Shown: positions 6,718-16,450 of the stretch, piece after piece | Position numbering within the stretch: the stretch's first letter is position 1 | Layout: each line of letters begins with the position of its first letter | Origin: an uncultured Verrucomicrobiota bacterium | GTDB lineage: Bacteria > Verrucomicrobiota > Kiritimatiellia > CAIVKH01 | Direction of reading: 5' to 3' | DNA length: 64,000 nucleotides | NCBI GenBank assembly: GCA_937996795.1 | Contig: CALKUH010000069.1 | Span: 1-64,000 of the forward strand | Translations under genes and position numbers: made by a program | Notes under the pieces: generated by a model | Seen by the model: only the letters and a program-made list of their open reading frames with translations | Databases searched by the model: none | What the model was told of the DNA's origin: nothing

Positions 6718-9700
6718 TCAAGAAGCGCCGAGCGCCTGACGCAGCCCGGTCAGGACCTGTTGTGGATCGCAGGGTTTCTGCAGGAAAAGCCGTGCGTGCT
6801 TTTTTACCATCGGATCGATGGATGTGAAGACCCCGCTCATGGCGATGATCGGAAGATCGGGGTGGAACGTGCGGATGCGGCGAATGAGTTCGGCGCCGTC
6901 AATTCCGGGCATCATCAAATCCGTCACGACGACGCGGACGGATTCGCCCCGCCGTTCCAGCTGATCAAGCGCGGCGGCGCCGTCGGCGGCGCAGACGCAA
7001 CGGTAGCCATTCCGATCAAGGATCCGGCAGGTGATGGTGCGCACCTGCTCCTCGTCGTCCACCACCAGGATGCACTCGCCGTGGCCCCGCGGGACTGCGG
7101 ATGGCGCGGAGTCCGCGGGTTGGGGCAGCGGAGCATTCAGCGCCGGCAGGAAGACGCGGAACGTGGTTCCTTGATCCGGCAGGGACTCGACCTGGATGAA
7201 GCCTTCATGGGCGCGCACGATGGCGAGGCTGGTGGAGAGGCCGAGGCCGGTGCCCTCGCCCGGCGGTTTGGTTGTGAAGAAGGGATCGAAAATCTTGTCC
7301 AGATGCGAGCCTTCGATGCCGTTTCCGCTGTCGGAGACGACCCATTCGATGTGGGGTCCGGTGCGCGCGCCCGGGTTGGCTGCCGCCATGGCGGGGGTGA
7401 CCTCCACGGATCGAAGGACGATGTGAAGCGAGCCGCCATCCGGCATGGCGTCGCGCGCATTGACGCACAGGTTCATCAGGACTTGGTGGAGCTGGGTCGG
7501 GTCGCCACTGACCAGGGCGAGGTCCGCCGGCAGCGTGGCCTCGGCGCGGATGTTTTTGGGGAAGGTTTCCTCGATGAATTTCATCATGTCGCGCGTCACT
7601 CCGCGCAGCGATACGGCGGTCCGCTGTCCGCCGGTTCCGCGTCCGAACAGCAGCAATTGCTTGATGATCGCCGCGCCGCGGTGCGCGCTCGCCTCGACGG
7701 AGTCCACAAGGCTCAAGGCTGCGGGATCCTGGATCGCCTCGCGCAGCAGCGGTGGCGCCATCAGCACCGGGGTCAGGATGTTGTTGAGGTCGTGCGCAAT
7801 CCCGCTGGCGAGGCGCCCGACGCTCTCGAGCCGTTGCGTGCGCAACACCTGGGCCTCGAGTTTCTTGCGCTCGGTGATGTCATTGAACATCGCGACGAAT
7901 TCTTCCGGGCGCGGGCAATGGGCGACGATGGAAAACCAGATGCCGAGTTCGGGCACGAAGGTTTCGAAGGCTTTTGGCTCGCCCGTGGTGGCGACACGGC
8001 CCAGGTGCTCGAAGACCTCCGGGTTGTTGCGGCCAAGCATCGGCAGCACCTCGCTGACCCGGCGTCCCGCGAGGCCCGTCAGGCCGGTGATGCGCGCGGT
8101 GGCGGCGTTGACGCTGAGAATCTCGAAGTCGACGGGCGCGCCGTCGCGGAACAGCATCCGGCAATGCGCGTACCCGGAGGGCATGTTTTCAAACAGCTCG
8201 CGGTAGCTCGCCTTGCTTTCCGTGAGGGCCTCGTGCGTGCGCTTCGCGTCCTCGAGGATGCTCAGCAGCGCCGCCCGCGACCGGTTGCTTTCGTCCAGCA
8301 GTTCGCGGATGCGTTCGCTCGAGCGCTTGCGCGCGGTGATGTCCGTGAACATGACGGCAAACTGGTTGGGCCCCGTGCGAAATCCGCTGACTTCAAAGTG
8401 TTTGTCGAACGCCTGTGAGTACTGCTCGAAAAACACCGGATTGCCGGTCTGGACCACCTTCCCATAGGTCTCGATCCAGAAGGTCTCGGTCCGGGGCAGT
8501 ACCTCGAGCACCGTGCGGCCCATCACATCGGCGGCTTTCAGCCCGGTCATGCGCTCGAAGGCCGGGTTCACGCGGAGGAACCGATAATCCCGCGGGGCGC
8601 CGGTTTCGTCGCAGACCAGCTCGTGGACCGCGAAGCCGACCAGCATCTGGCTGAAGAGCCACGCATGTTGCTGTTCGCTGGCCAGGATCTTGTAGCTCGA
8701 TTCATATTCACGCTGGACCATCTGGTTTACATCCGCGGCCAGCGTCGACAATTCATCCGCCCCCGGCAGCGCAACCGGCACCGGGCGGCGCCCTTCCAGC
8801 AGGTGCACGCCGCCGACCTGCGTGCGCAGGCTGTCAATCCGGGCCAGCACGATCGAGTGCAGGAACCACACAAGCGCCGCGGTGAATACGAGCCCGGTGA
8901 ACAGGATCAAGCCCGCGAGCAGTGCATAGCTCCGCAGGCCTTGCAGGTAGATGTCGCGCGGCATGTCGACCCGCAGCACGAGGGCCGGCGCGCCCGTCAG
9001 GTCGGGCAGCAGCATGTAGCCCGAGATGGTTCGCCATCCGCGTGACTGCACTGCGATCGGGGTGCCGTTGCGCAGCGCCAGCCATGCGGTCTCATGTTCG
9101 TCCTGCCGGGCCATGCGATCCGGATCGGCAAACGCGATCGCCATGCGCAGGCTCCGACCCAGTTTGCCGGCCTCGGTTGCGTTGAGGAGCTGGCCCATCA
9201 CGAGCAGGCCCGTCGGCGGGCCCGTGACCTGGCTGGTCAGGATCGGCCGCGAGACCGTGAGCATTACGCCGCGGGGGGTAGGGATCAATCCGCTGATCCA
9301 CGCCGTCTCCGACGCCGGCGAAAACAATGCGCCGCCCGGGCCCATGGCCTCCCGCACGGCTTCGGGCATCGACTCAACCTGGCCGTCGGCCGTGAGGACG
9401 CCGCTCCAAAGCAGGCGTCCGTCCGTCCGCGCGATGGCAAACACATCCAGGCCAAGGTTGCGCAAGGCCTGCGGTTGGAGGTTGGCCTCCACATACGCGG
9501 GGTTCGCATCCTGCGCGAATCCATAGGTGTCATCCCAGTGCGCCCAGTCGGCGCTGGTGGAGACCAGTTGGTCCATCCGCAAATCAATGGCGGCTTTTGC
9601 GCGCTCAACATTCAGCCGCAGCCGATGGACCTCCAGTTGGGCGAACCCGGCGACGACGACATAGCCGGCGATAAGGCAGGAGGTCAGCAACATCGCGGCC

Positions 9701-9744
9701 ATGAGGGCCACGAGGATGGCGACCAGTTTGCGACCCAGCTTCAT
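6718..9744 (-). CDS. hybrid sensor histidine kinase (CHASE4-like, PAS-PAS, HisKA, HATPase, REC)
   Basis: A 1008-residue inner-membrane sensor. TM helix 1 spans about residues 8-33. A periplasmic CHASE4-like domain includes 'TSADWAHWDDTYGFAQD', and TM2 lies at about 265-292. Two PAS domains follow at about 365-470 and 515-630, each ending in an ITxRK/ITERK signature. The HisKA helix has 'GRLASGIAHDLNNILTPV', where His is the phospho-acceptor. The ATPase has 'NLCVNARDAMPDGG', 'DSGNGI' and 'GTGLGLSTS'. A C-terminal receiver has 'VVVTDLMMPGIDG' as acceptor site. It would autophosphorylate in response to an unknown signal; no separate output protein lies beside it. Its ATG overlaps the stop of the PAS-only sensor gene by 4 bases. 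Confidence 0.9.
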   Translation of the reverse strand: MKLGRKLVAILVALMAAMLLTSCLIAGYVVVAGFAQLEVHRLRLNVERAKAAIDLRMDQLVSTSADWAHWDDTYGFAQDANPAYVEANLQPQALRNLGLDVFAIARTDGRLLWSGVLTADGQVESMPEAVREAMGPGGALFSPASETAWISGLIPTPRGVMLTVSRPILTSQVTGPPTGLLVMGQLLNATEAGKLGRSLRMAIAFADPDRMARQDEHETAWLALRNGTPIAVQSRGWRTISGYMLLPDLTGAPALVLRVDMPRDIYLQGLRSYALLAGLILFTGLVFTAALVWFLHSIVLARIDSLRTQVGGVHLLEGRRPVPVALPGADELSTLAADVNQMVQREYESSYKILASEQQHAWLFSQMLVGFAVHELVCDETGAPRDYRFLRVNPAFERMTGLKAADVMGRTVLEVLPRTETFWIETYGKVVQTGNPVFFEQYSQAFDKHFEVSGFRTGPNQFAVMFTDITARKRSSERIRELLDESNRSRAALLSILEDAKRTHEALTESKASYRELFENMPSGYAHCRMLFRDGAPVDFEILSVNAATARITGLTGLAGRRVSEVLPMLGRNNPEVFEHLGRVATTGEPKAFETFVPELGIWFSIVAHCPRPEEFVAMFNDITERKKLEAQVLRTQRLESVGRLASGIAHDLNNILTPVLMAPPLLREAIQDPAALSLVDSVEASAHRGAAIIKQLLLFGRGTGGQRTAVSLRGVTRDMMKFIEETFPKNIRAEATLPADLALVSGDPTQLHQVLMNLCVNARDAMPDGGSLHIVLRSVEVTPAMAAANPGARTGPHIEWVVSDSGNGIEGSHLDKIFDPFFTTKPPGEGTGLGLSTSLAIVRAHEGFIQVESLPDQGTTFRVFLPALNAPLPQPADSAPSAVPRGHGECILVVDDEEQVRTITCRILDRNGYRCVCAADGAAALDQLERRGESVRVVVTDLMMPGIDGAELIRRIRTFHPDLPIIAMSGVFTSIDPMVKKHARLFLQKPCDPQQVLTGLRQALGAS

Positions 9745-11045
9745 GTCGGGGTTCCGGTTTCCTTGTAGCGCGGCGGCTGGCCGAGACGCCCGGCCAGTTC
9801 GTTCACCTCGCGTTTCAGTTCCAGAACGCGCTCTTCGCGGCCGAGCGTGACTTCATGCCAGCGCCGCAACTCGTCCACTTGTTGGGACAATTCATGTTCG
9901 ACCCGCTTCTGCGCGCTGATGTCGGTGTGCGTGCCCACCACGCGTTTGGGACGCCCGTCCGGGGTCCGCGAAAACAGCATGCCGCGGTCGAGGATCCACT
10001 TGTACGTGCCGTCCTTGCAGCGTAGGCGGTGTTCGGAGATATACACCGGCGTTTCCCCGGCGAAGTGCCGCTGGATGTCCGCCAACACGCGCGCGTGGTC
10101 GTCCGGGTGCACGCGGGATTCCCATTCGTCCAGCCGGTTGCTGATCTCGTCCTCCGCGTAGCCCAGCATGGCCTTCCACTGGCGGGAAAAATGAACCTCG
10201 TTGGTTTCCGCGTCCCAGTCCCACACGCCATCGCCGCTGCCTTCAAGGGCGAAGCGCCACTTGTTTTCGTTTTCAACGGACTTTTGTTCGGCGCGGACCC
10301 GCTCCGTGACATCCGCGAGGAATCCGCTCCACAAGGTACCGCCGTCGGGCTGCCGCTCGGGAATCCCCGTGGCTTCAATCCAAATCTCCCCGCGCCGGGG
10401 ATGCCGGATGCGGAAGGTGCCGGTCCAGCGCGTGAGCGTCCGCTGCGATTCCTCGGTGGAGGCGAGGATGCGCGGCAGGTCGTCCGGGTGGATGCGGTGA
10501 AAGGTTTGATCCGCGGACACAATCCCCGGCATGGGATCGATGCCAAGCACCTCGAAGAAGCGTTCGTTCGTATAGGGGAACGTTGCGCGGCCGTCCGGCG
10601 TCCGATGGAAGGAATAGATGGCGCCGGGCAGCGTGGCGGCGATGTGTTTTAGTTGCTGCGCCAGCTGATCCGCGATCGCCGATCGGCGGCGCGCCCGGTG
10701 AAGCGCACCGGTCAGCAGGCTGATCAGGAGGCCGTCAACGAGCAGTGCGATCCACGGCACGATGTCCGGCTCGGCCCCGATGACCGGTGATCCAACGGGC
10801 GGGATCAGGAAATAGGCGGTGATCGCGCCGCACAATGCGGTGGACAGGAGGCCGGGGCCCAAGCCGCCGAGCGCAGCCGCCAGGATCGTGGGCATCAGGA
10901 AGACGATCAGGAGGGGGCGTGCCTCGAAGTACGCGTCAAAATGGAGGCGGAACGCCAGCACCACCAGCGGGCCGCCGATGGCCAGCGCATAAGCGAGGAC
11001 AAGGGTCCCCGGTTCATCGGTCCATTTCAATTTGCGCGTGATCAT
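9741..11045 (-). CDS. membrane PAS-PAS sensor protein without a kinase domain
   Basis: A 433-residue protein. Residues about 12-115 hold four predicted membrane helices resembling the KdpD-type DUF4118 sensor region ('AAALGGLGPGLLSTALCGA'). Two PAS/PAC domains follow (about 135-250 and 260-385), each closing with a DVTER or DISAQKR signature. A coiled coil at about 385-425 ends the protein. There is no HisKA, ATPase, GGDEF or effector domain, so it cannot signal alone. The ATGA overlap with the downstream hybrid kinase suggests it supplies a second sensory input by heterodimerising through its coiled coil. ATG 11045 is preceded by AGGGGAT; a further in-frame start upstream is unlikely because it would precede this RBS. 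Confidence 0.75.
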   Translation of the reverse strand: MITRKLKWTDEPGTLVLAYALAIGGPLVVLAFRLHFDAYFEARPLLIVFLMPTILAAALGGLGPGLLSTALCGAITAYFLIPPVGSPVIGAEPDIVPWIALLVDGLLISLLTGALHRARRRSAIADQLAQQLKHIAATLPGAIYSFHRTPDGRATFPYTNERFFEVLGIDPMPGIVSADQTFHRIHPDDLPRILASTEESQRTLTRWTGTFRIRHPRRGEIWIEATGIPERQPDGGTLWSGFLADVTERVRAEQKSVENENKWRFALEGSGDGVWDWDAETNEVHFSRQWKAMLGYAEDEISNRLDEWESRVHPDDHARVLADIQRHFAGETPVYISEHRLRCKDGTYKWILDRGMLFSRTPDGRPKRVVGTHTDISAQKRVEHELSQQVDELRRWHEVTLGREERVLELKREVNELAGRLGQPPRYKETGTPT

Positions 11046-11155
11046 ATCCCCTGAGGCGCGAGCATTTTGGTCCTGGACGCATAAAAGATCAAGTGCCGGG
11101 CATCCGGGATGCATCGCGGTGGACGGGAGCGCCGGGTTTCGCTACACAGCAGCCC

Positions 11156-13111
11156 GTGATTGAGTTCGTCCAGGCGAAGATCCAGTTCGGCGCGCAGGAA
11201 ATTTTCCGCGACGTCTCGCTGCGCATCCTGCCGGATGAACGCGTCGGCGTGGTCGGGCCCAACGGCGCGGGGAAATCGACGCTCTTCGCGCTGATCAACG
11301 GCGAGCTGTCGCCCGACGCCGGGACCGTGTCGGTCCAGAAGGGCCTGCGCATCGGCACCGTGCGCCAGCAACTGAGGCCGCACGCGTTCGACGGGTCGCT
11401 GCTCGACTTCGCGCTGCAGGCGCGCCCGGAACTCGACGCGATGTTGCACCGGCTCCACGAAATCGAGCACGAGCTGCCCGCTGCCGCGCCGGAGCGACGC
11501 GATCCGCTGCTGCGCGAGCACGGCGAACTGCAAACGCAGTTCGAGCACCTCGGCGGCTACACACTCAAGAGCCGGGCCGAAGCCGCGCTCTGCTCGCTCG
11601 GGTTCCAGCCCGCCGAACTGGAGAAGCCGTTCCGCTCGTTCAGCGGCGGCTGGCAGATGCGCGCGGAACTGGTGCGGACGCTGCTCGGCGACCCGGACCT
11701 GCTGTTGCTGGACGAGCCGTCGAACTACCTCGACCTGCCCGCCGTGGAATGGCTGCAGAAAACGCTGATCACGTTCCCCGGCGCGGTGCTGCTGATCTCG
11801 CACGACCGCTTTTTGCTGCGCTCCCTGTGCAGGGTGACCATCGAAGTCGCGGCCGGGCTGGTGACGCGCTATCCGTGCGGATTCGACGACTACCTCGTGC
11901 AGCGCGAGGAGCGCGTGCGCATCCAGGAGGCCGCCGCGCGCAACCAGCAGAAGCGACGCGACCAGATCGAGCGGTTCGTCGAGCGGTTCCGCGCGAAGAA
12001 CACGAAGGCCTCCATCGTCCAGAGCCGCATCAAGATGCTCGAGAAAATGGAGGAGATCGTCGTCCCCCAGCTCGTCAGCGACGCGGCGTACCTGCGCATC
12101 GCGGCGCCGCCGCATTCCGGCACGGAGGTCCTCCGGCTGGAGCAGGTGGGCCACACCTACGATGGCCAGCGGTGGGTCCTGCGCGGGGTGGACCTCAACG
12201 TGCTGCGCGGCGACAAGATCGCGCTGGTCGGCTTTAACGGCATGGGCAAGACGACCTTGTTGCGTATCCTCGCCGGCGCGATCCCGCCCGCCGAGGGGCG
12301 CCGCGTGCTCGGGCACCAGGTCGTGGCGGGCTACCAGTCGCAGGATTTCGCCGAGACGATGCCGCCGGACCAGAGCGTGTACCGCGTCGTGAAGGACGCG
12401 AACCCCGACGTGCCGGAGCGGCAGATCCGCACGCTGCTTGGCGGGTTCGGTTTCGAAGGCGACGCGATCCACAAGACGGTGGACGTGTTGAGCGGCGGCG
12501 AGAAAATCCGCCTCGCGTTCGCGCGGCTGTTCATCCGCCCGCCGAACCTGCTGCTGCTCGACGAGCCGACCACGCACCTCGACATCCAGGGCCGCCAGAC
12601 GCTGGAGCAGACGCTGCGCGACTACGCGGGCACGGTGATCCTCGTCAGCCACGACGTCACCTTCGTGCGCAACGTCGCGACGAACATCGTCGCGCTGCAG
12701 CCGCCGGGCATCCAGCGGTATGTCGGGAACTACGATTACTATCGCGAGCGCGTGGGCAACGGGCCCGCCGTTGCGGCGCCGGCCCCGAAAAAAGATGAAG
12801 CCGGGCCCGTATCGGAGGCGGTGTCGGGCAAGGAGCGGCGGCGGATGCGGGCCGACCAGCGCCGCGAGGCCCAGCAGCGCACGCGCGGGTTGAAGAAGGA
12901 AATCGAATCACTCGAACAGCGCATCCAGTCCGCCGAGGCCGAGCGCGCGCAGGCGCTGGCGGATCTCGAGTCGGGCAAGGTCACCAGCTACAGCGTCGTG
13001 AACCAGCATCTCACCGCGCTGCAGGAACAAATCGACGCCGACACCGCGCGCTGGGAGACCGTGTCGCTCCAGCTCCAGCAGGTCGAAGCCGAACTCGCCG
13101 GCGAGGGGTGA
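11156..13111 (+). CDS. ABC-F family ATPase (ribosome-associated type)
   Basis: About 651 residues with two ABC ATPase domains and no membrane segment. Domain 1 has Walker A 'GPNGAGKST', signature 'SFSGGWQMR' and Walker B 'LLLLDEPSNYLD'. Domain 2 has 'GFNGMGKTT', 'LSGGEKIRLA' and 'LLLLDEPTTHLD'. A charged linker of about 80 residues ('RFRAKNTKASIVQSRIKMLE') separates them. A Glu/Arg-rich coiled coil of about 100 residues closes the protein, as in Uup/YheS-type ABC-F proteins. Known members act on ribosomes in translation control or antibiotic protection rather than transport. GTG 11156 is chosen because domain homology starts there; GTG 11093 adds an unrelated stretch. Confidence 0.88.
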   Translation: MIEFVQAKIQFGAQEIFRDVSLRILPDERVGVVGPNGAGKSTLFALINGELSPDAGTVSVQKGLRIGTVRQQLRPHAFDGSLLDFALQARPELDAMLHRLHEIEHELPAAAPERRDPLLREHGELQTQFEHLGGYTLKSRAEAALCSLGFQPAELEKPFRSFSGGWQMRAELVRTLLGDPDLLLLDEPSNYLDLPAVEWLQKTLITFPGAVLLISHDRFLLRSLCRVTIEVAAGLVTRYPCGFDDYLVQREERVRIQEAAARNQQKRRDQIERFVERFRAKNTKASIVQSRIKMLEKMEEIVVPQLVSDAAYLRIAAPPHSGTEVLRLEQVGHTYDGQRWVLRGVDLNVLRGDKIALVGFNGMGKTTLLRILAGAIPPAEGRRVLGHQVVAGYQSQDFAETMPPDQSVYRVVKDANPDVPERQIRTLLGGFGFEGDAIHKTVDVLSGGEKIRLAFARLFIRPPNLLLLDEPTTHLDIQGRQTLEQTLRDYAGTVILVSHDVTFVRNVATNIVALQPPGIQRYVGNYDYYRERVGNGPAVAAPAPKKDEAGPVSEAVSGKERRRMRADQRREAQQRTRGLKKEIESLEQRIQSAEAERAQALADLESGKVTSYSVVNQHLTALQEQIDADTARWETVSLQLQQVEAELAGEG

Positions 13112-13115
13112 CGGT

Positions 13116-14378
13116 TCAACTCACGACGCCGGCGTCGGGCATCGGCGCCGTGTGGGGAGGCGAGGTGGGCGACGGGGCGGTCGCGTCCTTCGGGATGCGG
13201 TGGGACACAAAGCGGAAGAGAATGGGCGTGAGGAGGGTCGTGACGACGCCCATCAACACGAGCGTGGAGAACAGGCCCAAGGTGATGAACCCGCGGTCCA
13301 GCGCGATCTGCGCCACAACGAGTTCCATCACGCCCCGTCCGTTGAGCATGAAACCGAGGCCCAGCGCCTCGGGCCTGGACAACCCGGCCATGCGCCCGCC
13401 GATCCAGCCCGGAAGGATCTTGAACGCGATGGAGGCGGCCAGCACCGCGCCGACAAACCACGGCGAAGGCATGTCCTGGATGCTGAACTCGAGGCCGAGG
13501 GTGGCGAAGAAGACCGGAGCGAGGAATCCACGGCTGACGGAATTAAGCGTCTGCTCCAGTTGTTTGTAGCGATTGGCCACAAAGAGCTCGCGGCTGATCA
13601 GCAGGCCGCCAAAGAAGGCGCCGATGACGGAATGGAACCCGAGCATCTCGCTGATGGAGGCGAACACCAGCACGAACAGGATCACCAGCCCGAACAACGC
13701 TTCGCCCCCGAACCAGCCCGAAATTTTTTCCGCAAACCGCGCGGTTGCGCGGCCGCGCCCCGTCAGGGCGCGCAACAAAAACTCCACCGCTACAATGACG
13801 GCGATCAGCAGCAGTAATTTGGCGCCACCCACCAGTGACGCGCCCACCACCGCGGAGAAGCCCGCGTTGCGGGGCGCGTCGAGCAGAAGGCCCAGCAGCA
13901 ACAGCGCCACCAGGTCATTGATCACCGCCGACGCGATCGCGTAGCGCGCGATCTTGCTGTTCAGCAGGCCGAAGCCCTCGAGAATGCGAACCGCGACGGG
14001 CAGCGCCGTGATCGACATGCACAGCGCCACGACCATCGTCCGCGTGGGTGGCAGGCCGGAGAACAGGCCGATGAGGATGCCGGCCGCCAGCGGCAGGGCA
14101 AAGCTGAGTGCGGCGATCCACAGCCCCTTGCCGCGCGAGGCGCTGACGATGTCGGCGAAGCTCATCTCGAGTCCGGCCGAGAGCACGATAAAGAAAATCG
14201 CGAGTCCGGCGATGCCGGCCAGCGGTTCCGACATGTGCACCACGTCCAGCACGGACGGCCCCAGCAACACGCCCGCAGCCAGCTCGCCGATGATCGCGGG
14301 CTGGCCGATGCGTGTCATCACGTGGCCCAGGATGCGGGCCGCCACGATGAGCATGAGCAGGTTGGTGAACAAATGCAT
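13116..14378 (-). CDS. CPA2-type cation:proton antiporter
   Basis: A 420-residue protein with about 12 transmembrane helices and no cytosolic TrkA domain. It opens with 'RIGQPAIIGELAAGVLLGPS', the typical first discontinuous helix of Kef/NapA-like antiporters. The ion-binding helix carries an Asn-Asp pair in 'AIASAVINDLVALLLLG', the arrangement of electrogenic Na+/H+ exchangers, so sodium or potassium extrusion is plausible. 'LSAGLEMSFADI' and 'FFATLGLEFSI' are the two half-helix repeats seen in the family. It converges on the ABC-F gene with only 4 bases between stops. Ion specificity is not readable. Confidence 0.85.
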   Translation of the reverse strand: MHLFTNLLMLIVAARILGHVMTRIGQPAIIGELAAGVLLGPSVLDVVHMSEPLAGIAGLAIFFIVLSAGLEMSFADIVSASRGKGLWIAALSFALPLAAGILIGLFSGLPPTRTMVVALCMSITALPVAVRILEGFGLLNSKIARYAIASAVINDLVALLLLGLLLDAPRNAGFSAVVGASLVGGAKLLLLIAVIVAVEFLLRALTGRGRATARFAEKISGWFGGEALFGLVILFVLVFASISEMLGFHSVIGAFFGGLLISRELFVANRYKQLEQTLNSVSRGFLAPVFFATLGLEFSIQDMPSPWFVGAVLAASIAFKILPGWIGGRMAGLSRPEALGLGFMLNGRGVMELVVAQIALDRGFITLGLFSTLVLMGVVTTLLTPILFRFVSHRIPKDATAPSPTSPPHTAPMPDAGVVS

Positions 14379-14451
14379 GGCGTGATTTTACGGTTGCGCG
14401 CAAGCCGTTGGGAAGGCCGGATTCCGGAATCGCGCCGGAAATTTGTGCGGA

Positions 14452-14481
14452 TTGCTGTGGGCGCGGCGCTCTGGTTATACT
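14452..14481 (+). promoter_or_regulatory. promoter of metG, giving a nearly leaderless mRNA
   Basis: TTGCTG at 14452-14457 and TATACT at 14476-14481 are 18 bases apart. The metG ATG is at 14492, so transcription would begin within a few bases of the start codon. No Shine-Dalgarno-like sequence is present. Pattern-based. Confidence 0.45.
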
Positions 14482-14491
14482 CCGCACCCCT

Positions 14492-16408
14492 ATGAAACCC
14501 GCTTCGTTTTACATCACGACCCCGATTTACTACGTCAACGACAAGCCGCACATCGGCCACTCGTACACCACGATCTTGGCTGACGTGCTCGCGCGCTATC
14601 ACCGGCTCGCGGGGACGCCGACGCATTTCCTGACCGGCACCGACGAACACGGGCAGAAGGTCCAGCGCGCGGCGGACAAGGCGGGCATGACGCCGCAACA
14701 GCAGGCGGATGCGACGGTTGTGCATTTCCAGAACCTGTGGAAGCGGCTCGGCATTACGAACGATGATTTCATCCGCACCACCGAGGAGCGCCACAAGCGC
14801 GTCGTGCAGGCGTGCCTGCAGGATCTCTACGACCGGGGCGAGATCTACAAGGCGGAATACGACGGGCTCTACGACGTGACCAGCGAGACGTTTGTCACGG
14901 AGAAGGACCTGCCCGAGGGGAAGAAGCTGGAGGACCTGCCGAACATCGTCCGGATCAAGGAGACGAATTACTTCTTCAAGATGAGCGCCTACCAGCAGTG
15001 GCTCATCGACTACATCAACCAGAACCCGGCGTTCATCCAGCCGGACCACCGCCGCAACGAAACGCTCGGCTTCCTGCGCAAGCCGCTGCAGGACCTGTGT
15101 ATCTCGCGCCCGAAGAGCCGCCTCGCGTGGGGCATCGAGCTGCCGTTTGACAAGGAGTACGTCTGCTATGTGTGGTTCGACGCGCTGGTCAACTACATCA
15201 GCGCCGTCGGCTACAAGAGCGACGACGCGCAGTTCGCGAAGTGGTGGCCGGCGAACTATCACCTCATCGGCAAGGACATCCTGACGACGCACACGGTGTA
15301 CTGGCCGACGATGTTGAAGGCGCTCGGCGTGCCGCAGCCGAAAACCGTGTTCGCGCACGGCTGGTGGCTGTCGGGCGACACGAAGATGAGCAAGTCGCTC
15401 GGCAACGTCGTGAACCCGATGGACATGATCGACCGCTACGGCGTCGATGCGTTCCGCTATTTCCTGATGGCCGAGATGATCCTCGGCCAGGACGCGAGTT
15501 TCACCGAGGACGCGTTCACGCGCCGGTACAACGCCGACCTGGCGAACGATCTTGGCAACCTGGTGAGCCGCGTCACCAACATGACCCGCCGCTTCTGCGA
15601 CGGAAAGGTGCCGGCCCTGCCCGCGGGCGAGCTGGACGCCGAGTCCGCCGATGTGCGGGCCACCGTGCTCGGCGCGGTGGAGAAGTGCTTCGCGCTGATC
15701 GACGGCATGCGCATCGACCAGGCGCTCGCGGAGGTCTTGGGCGCCGTGAAGCGCGTGAACAAATACTTTGAAGTAAAACAGCCGTGGTCCCTTGCGAAGA
15801 AGGACGACAAGGCCGAGCTGCACACCTGCCTGTACGTGGCGTGCGAGTCGCTGCGCATCCTGTCGTCGCTGCTGCAGCCGGTGATGCCGGGCAGGATGGA
15901 GGCGCTGCGCGCCGCGCTCGGCCTGCGCGGGCCGTGCACGAACGAGGAGTTGCGCCAGTTCGGGATCTTCCCCGCGGGCCGCGAGGTGCAGGAACCCGGC
16001 GCGCTCTTTCCGCGGATCGAGAAGAAGGAAGCGGCCGCCAGCTCCGCCGCCGCGGCGCCCACGGTTGCGCCCGCCGCCGCCGAAGGGCTCATTGACTACG
16101 CCGACTTCGCGAAGGTCCAGTTCCGCACGGCAAAAGTGTTGGAGGCCGAAAAGGTGCCCGGCGCGGACAAGCTGCTGAAGCTGCAAATCCAGGTTGGCGC
16201 CGAGAAGCGCCAGATCATCGCCGGCATCGCGCTGCACTATGCGCCCGAGCAGGTGATCGGAAAAACCGTGGTGGTGGTGGCGAACTTGAAGCCGGCGAAG
16301 ATCCGCGGCGTCGAGTCCAACGGCATGCTGCTCGCCGCCTCCTCCGGCGACCAGCTCCGCCTCGTGACCGTGGACGGCGACCTGCCGCCCGGCGCGGGCG
16401 TGAAGTAA
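14492..16408 (+). CDS. metG: methionine--tRNA ligase
   Basis: A 638-residue class I synthetase that charges tRNA-Met. The Rossmann fold begins with 'FYITTPIYYVNDKPHIGHSY' (HIGH motif). 'TGTDEHGQK' and 'WFDALVNYISAVGY' are methionine and ATP site segments, and 'HGWWLSGDTKMSKSLGN' holds the KMSKS loop. The connective peptide lacks the CxxC knuckles of zinc-binding MetRS, so this is the zinc-free type. An Ala-rich linker (about 520-535) leads to a Trbp111/EMAP-like tRNA-binding domain at about residues 535-638 ('DYADFAKVQFRTAKVLEAE'). The start is fixed by the family N-terminus. msrB follows after 42 bases. Confidence 0.97.
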   Translation: MKPASFYITTPIYYVNDKPHIGHSYTTILADVLARYHRLAGTPTHFLTGTDEHGQKVQRAADKAGMTPQQQADATVVHFQNLWKRLGITNDDFIRTTEERHKRVVQACLQDLYDRGEIYKAEYDGLYDVTSETFVTEKDLPEGKKLEDLPNIVRIKETNYFFKMSAYQQWLIDYINQNPAFIQPDHRRNETLGFLRKPLQDLCISRPKSRLAWGIELPFDKEYVCYVWFDALVNYISAVGYKSDDAQFAKWWPANYHLIGKDILTTHTVYWPTMLKALGVPQPKTVFAHGWWLSGDTKMSKSLGNVVNPMDMIDRYGVDAFRYFLMAEMILGQDASFTEDAFTRRYNADLANDLGNLVSRVTNMTRRFCDGKVPALPAGELDAESADVRATVLGAVEKCFALIDGMRIDQALAEVLGAVKRVNKYFEVKQPWSLAKKDDKAELHTCLYVACESLRILSSLLQPVMPGRMEALRAALGLRGPCTNEELRQFGIFPAGREVQEPGALFPRIEKKEAAASSAAAAPTVAPAAAEGLIDYADFAKVQFRTAKVLEAEKVPGADKLLKLQIQVGAEKRQIIAGIALHYAPEQVIGKTVVVVANLKPAKIRGVESNGMLLAASSGDQLRLVTVDGDLPPGAGVK

Positions 16409-16450
16409 GCGGGTGAGTAAGGTTTGGGCCCGTGTCGCGACTCATCTCAT

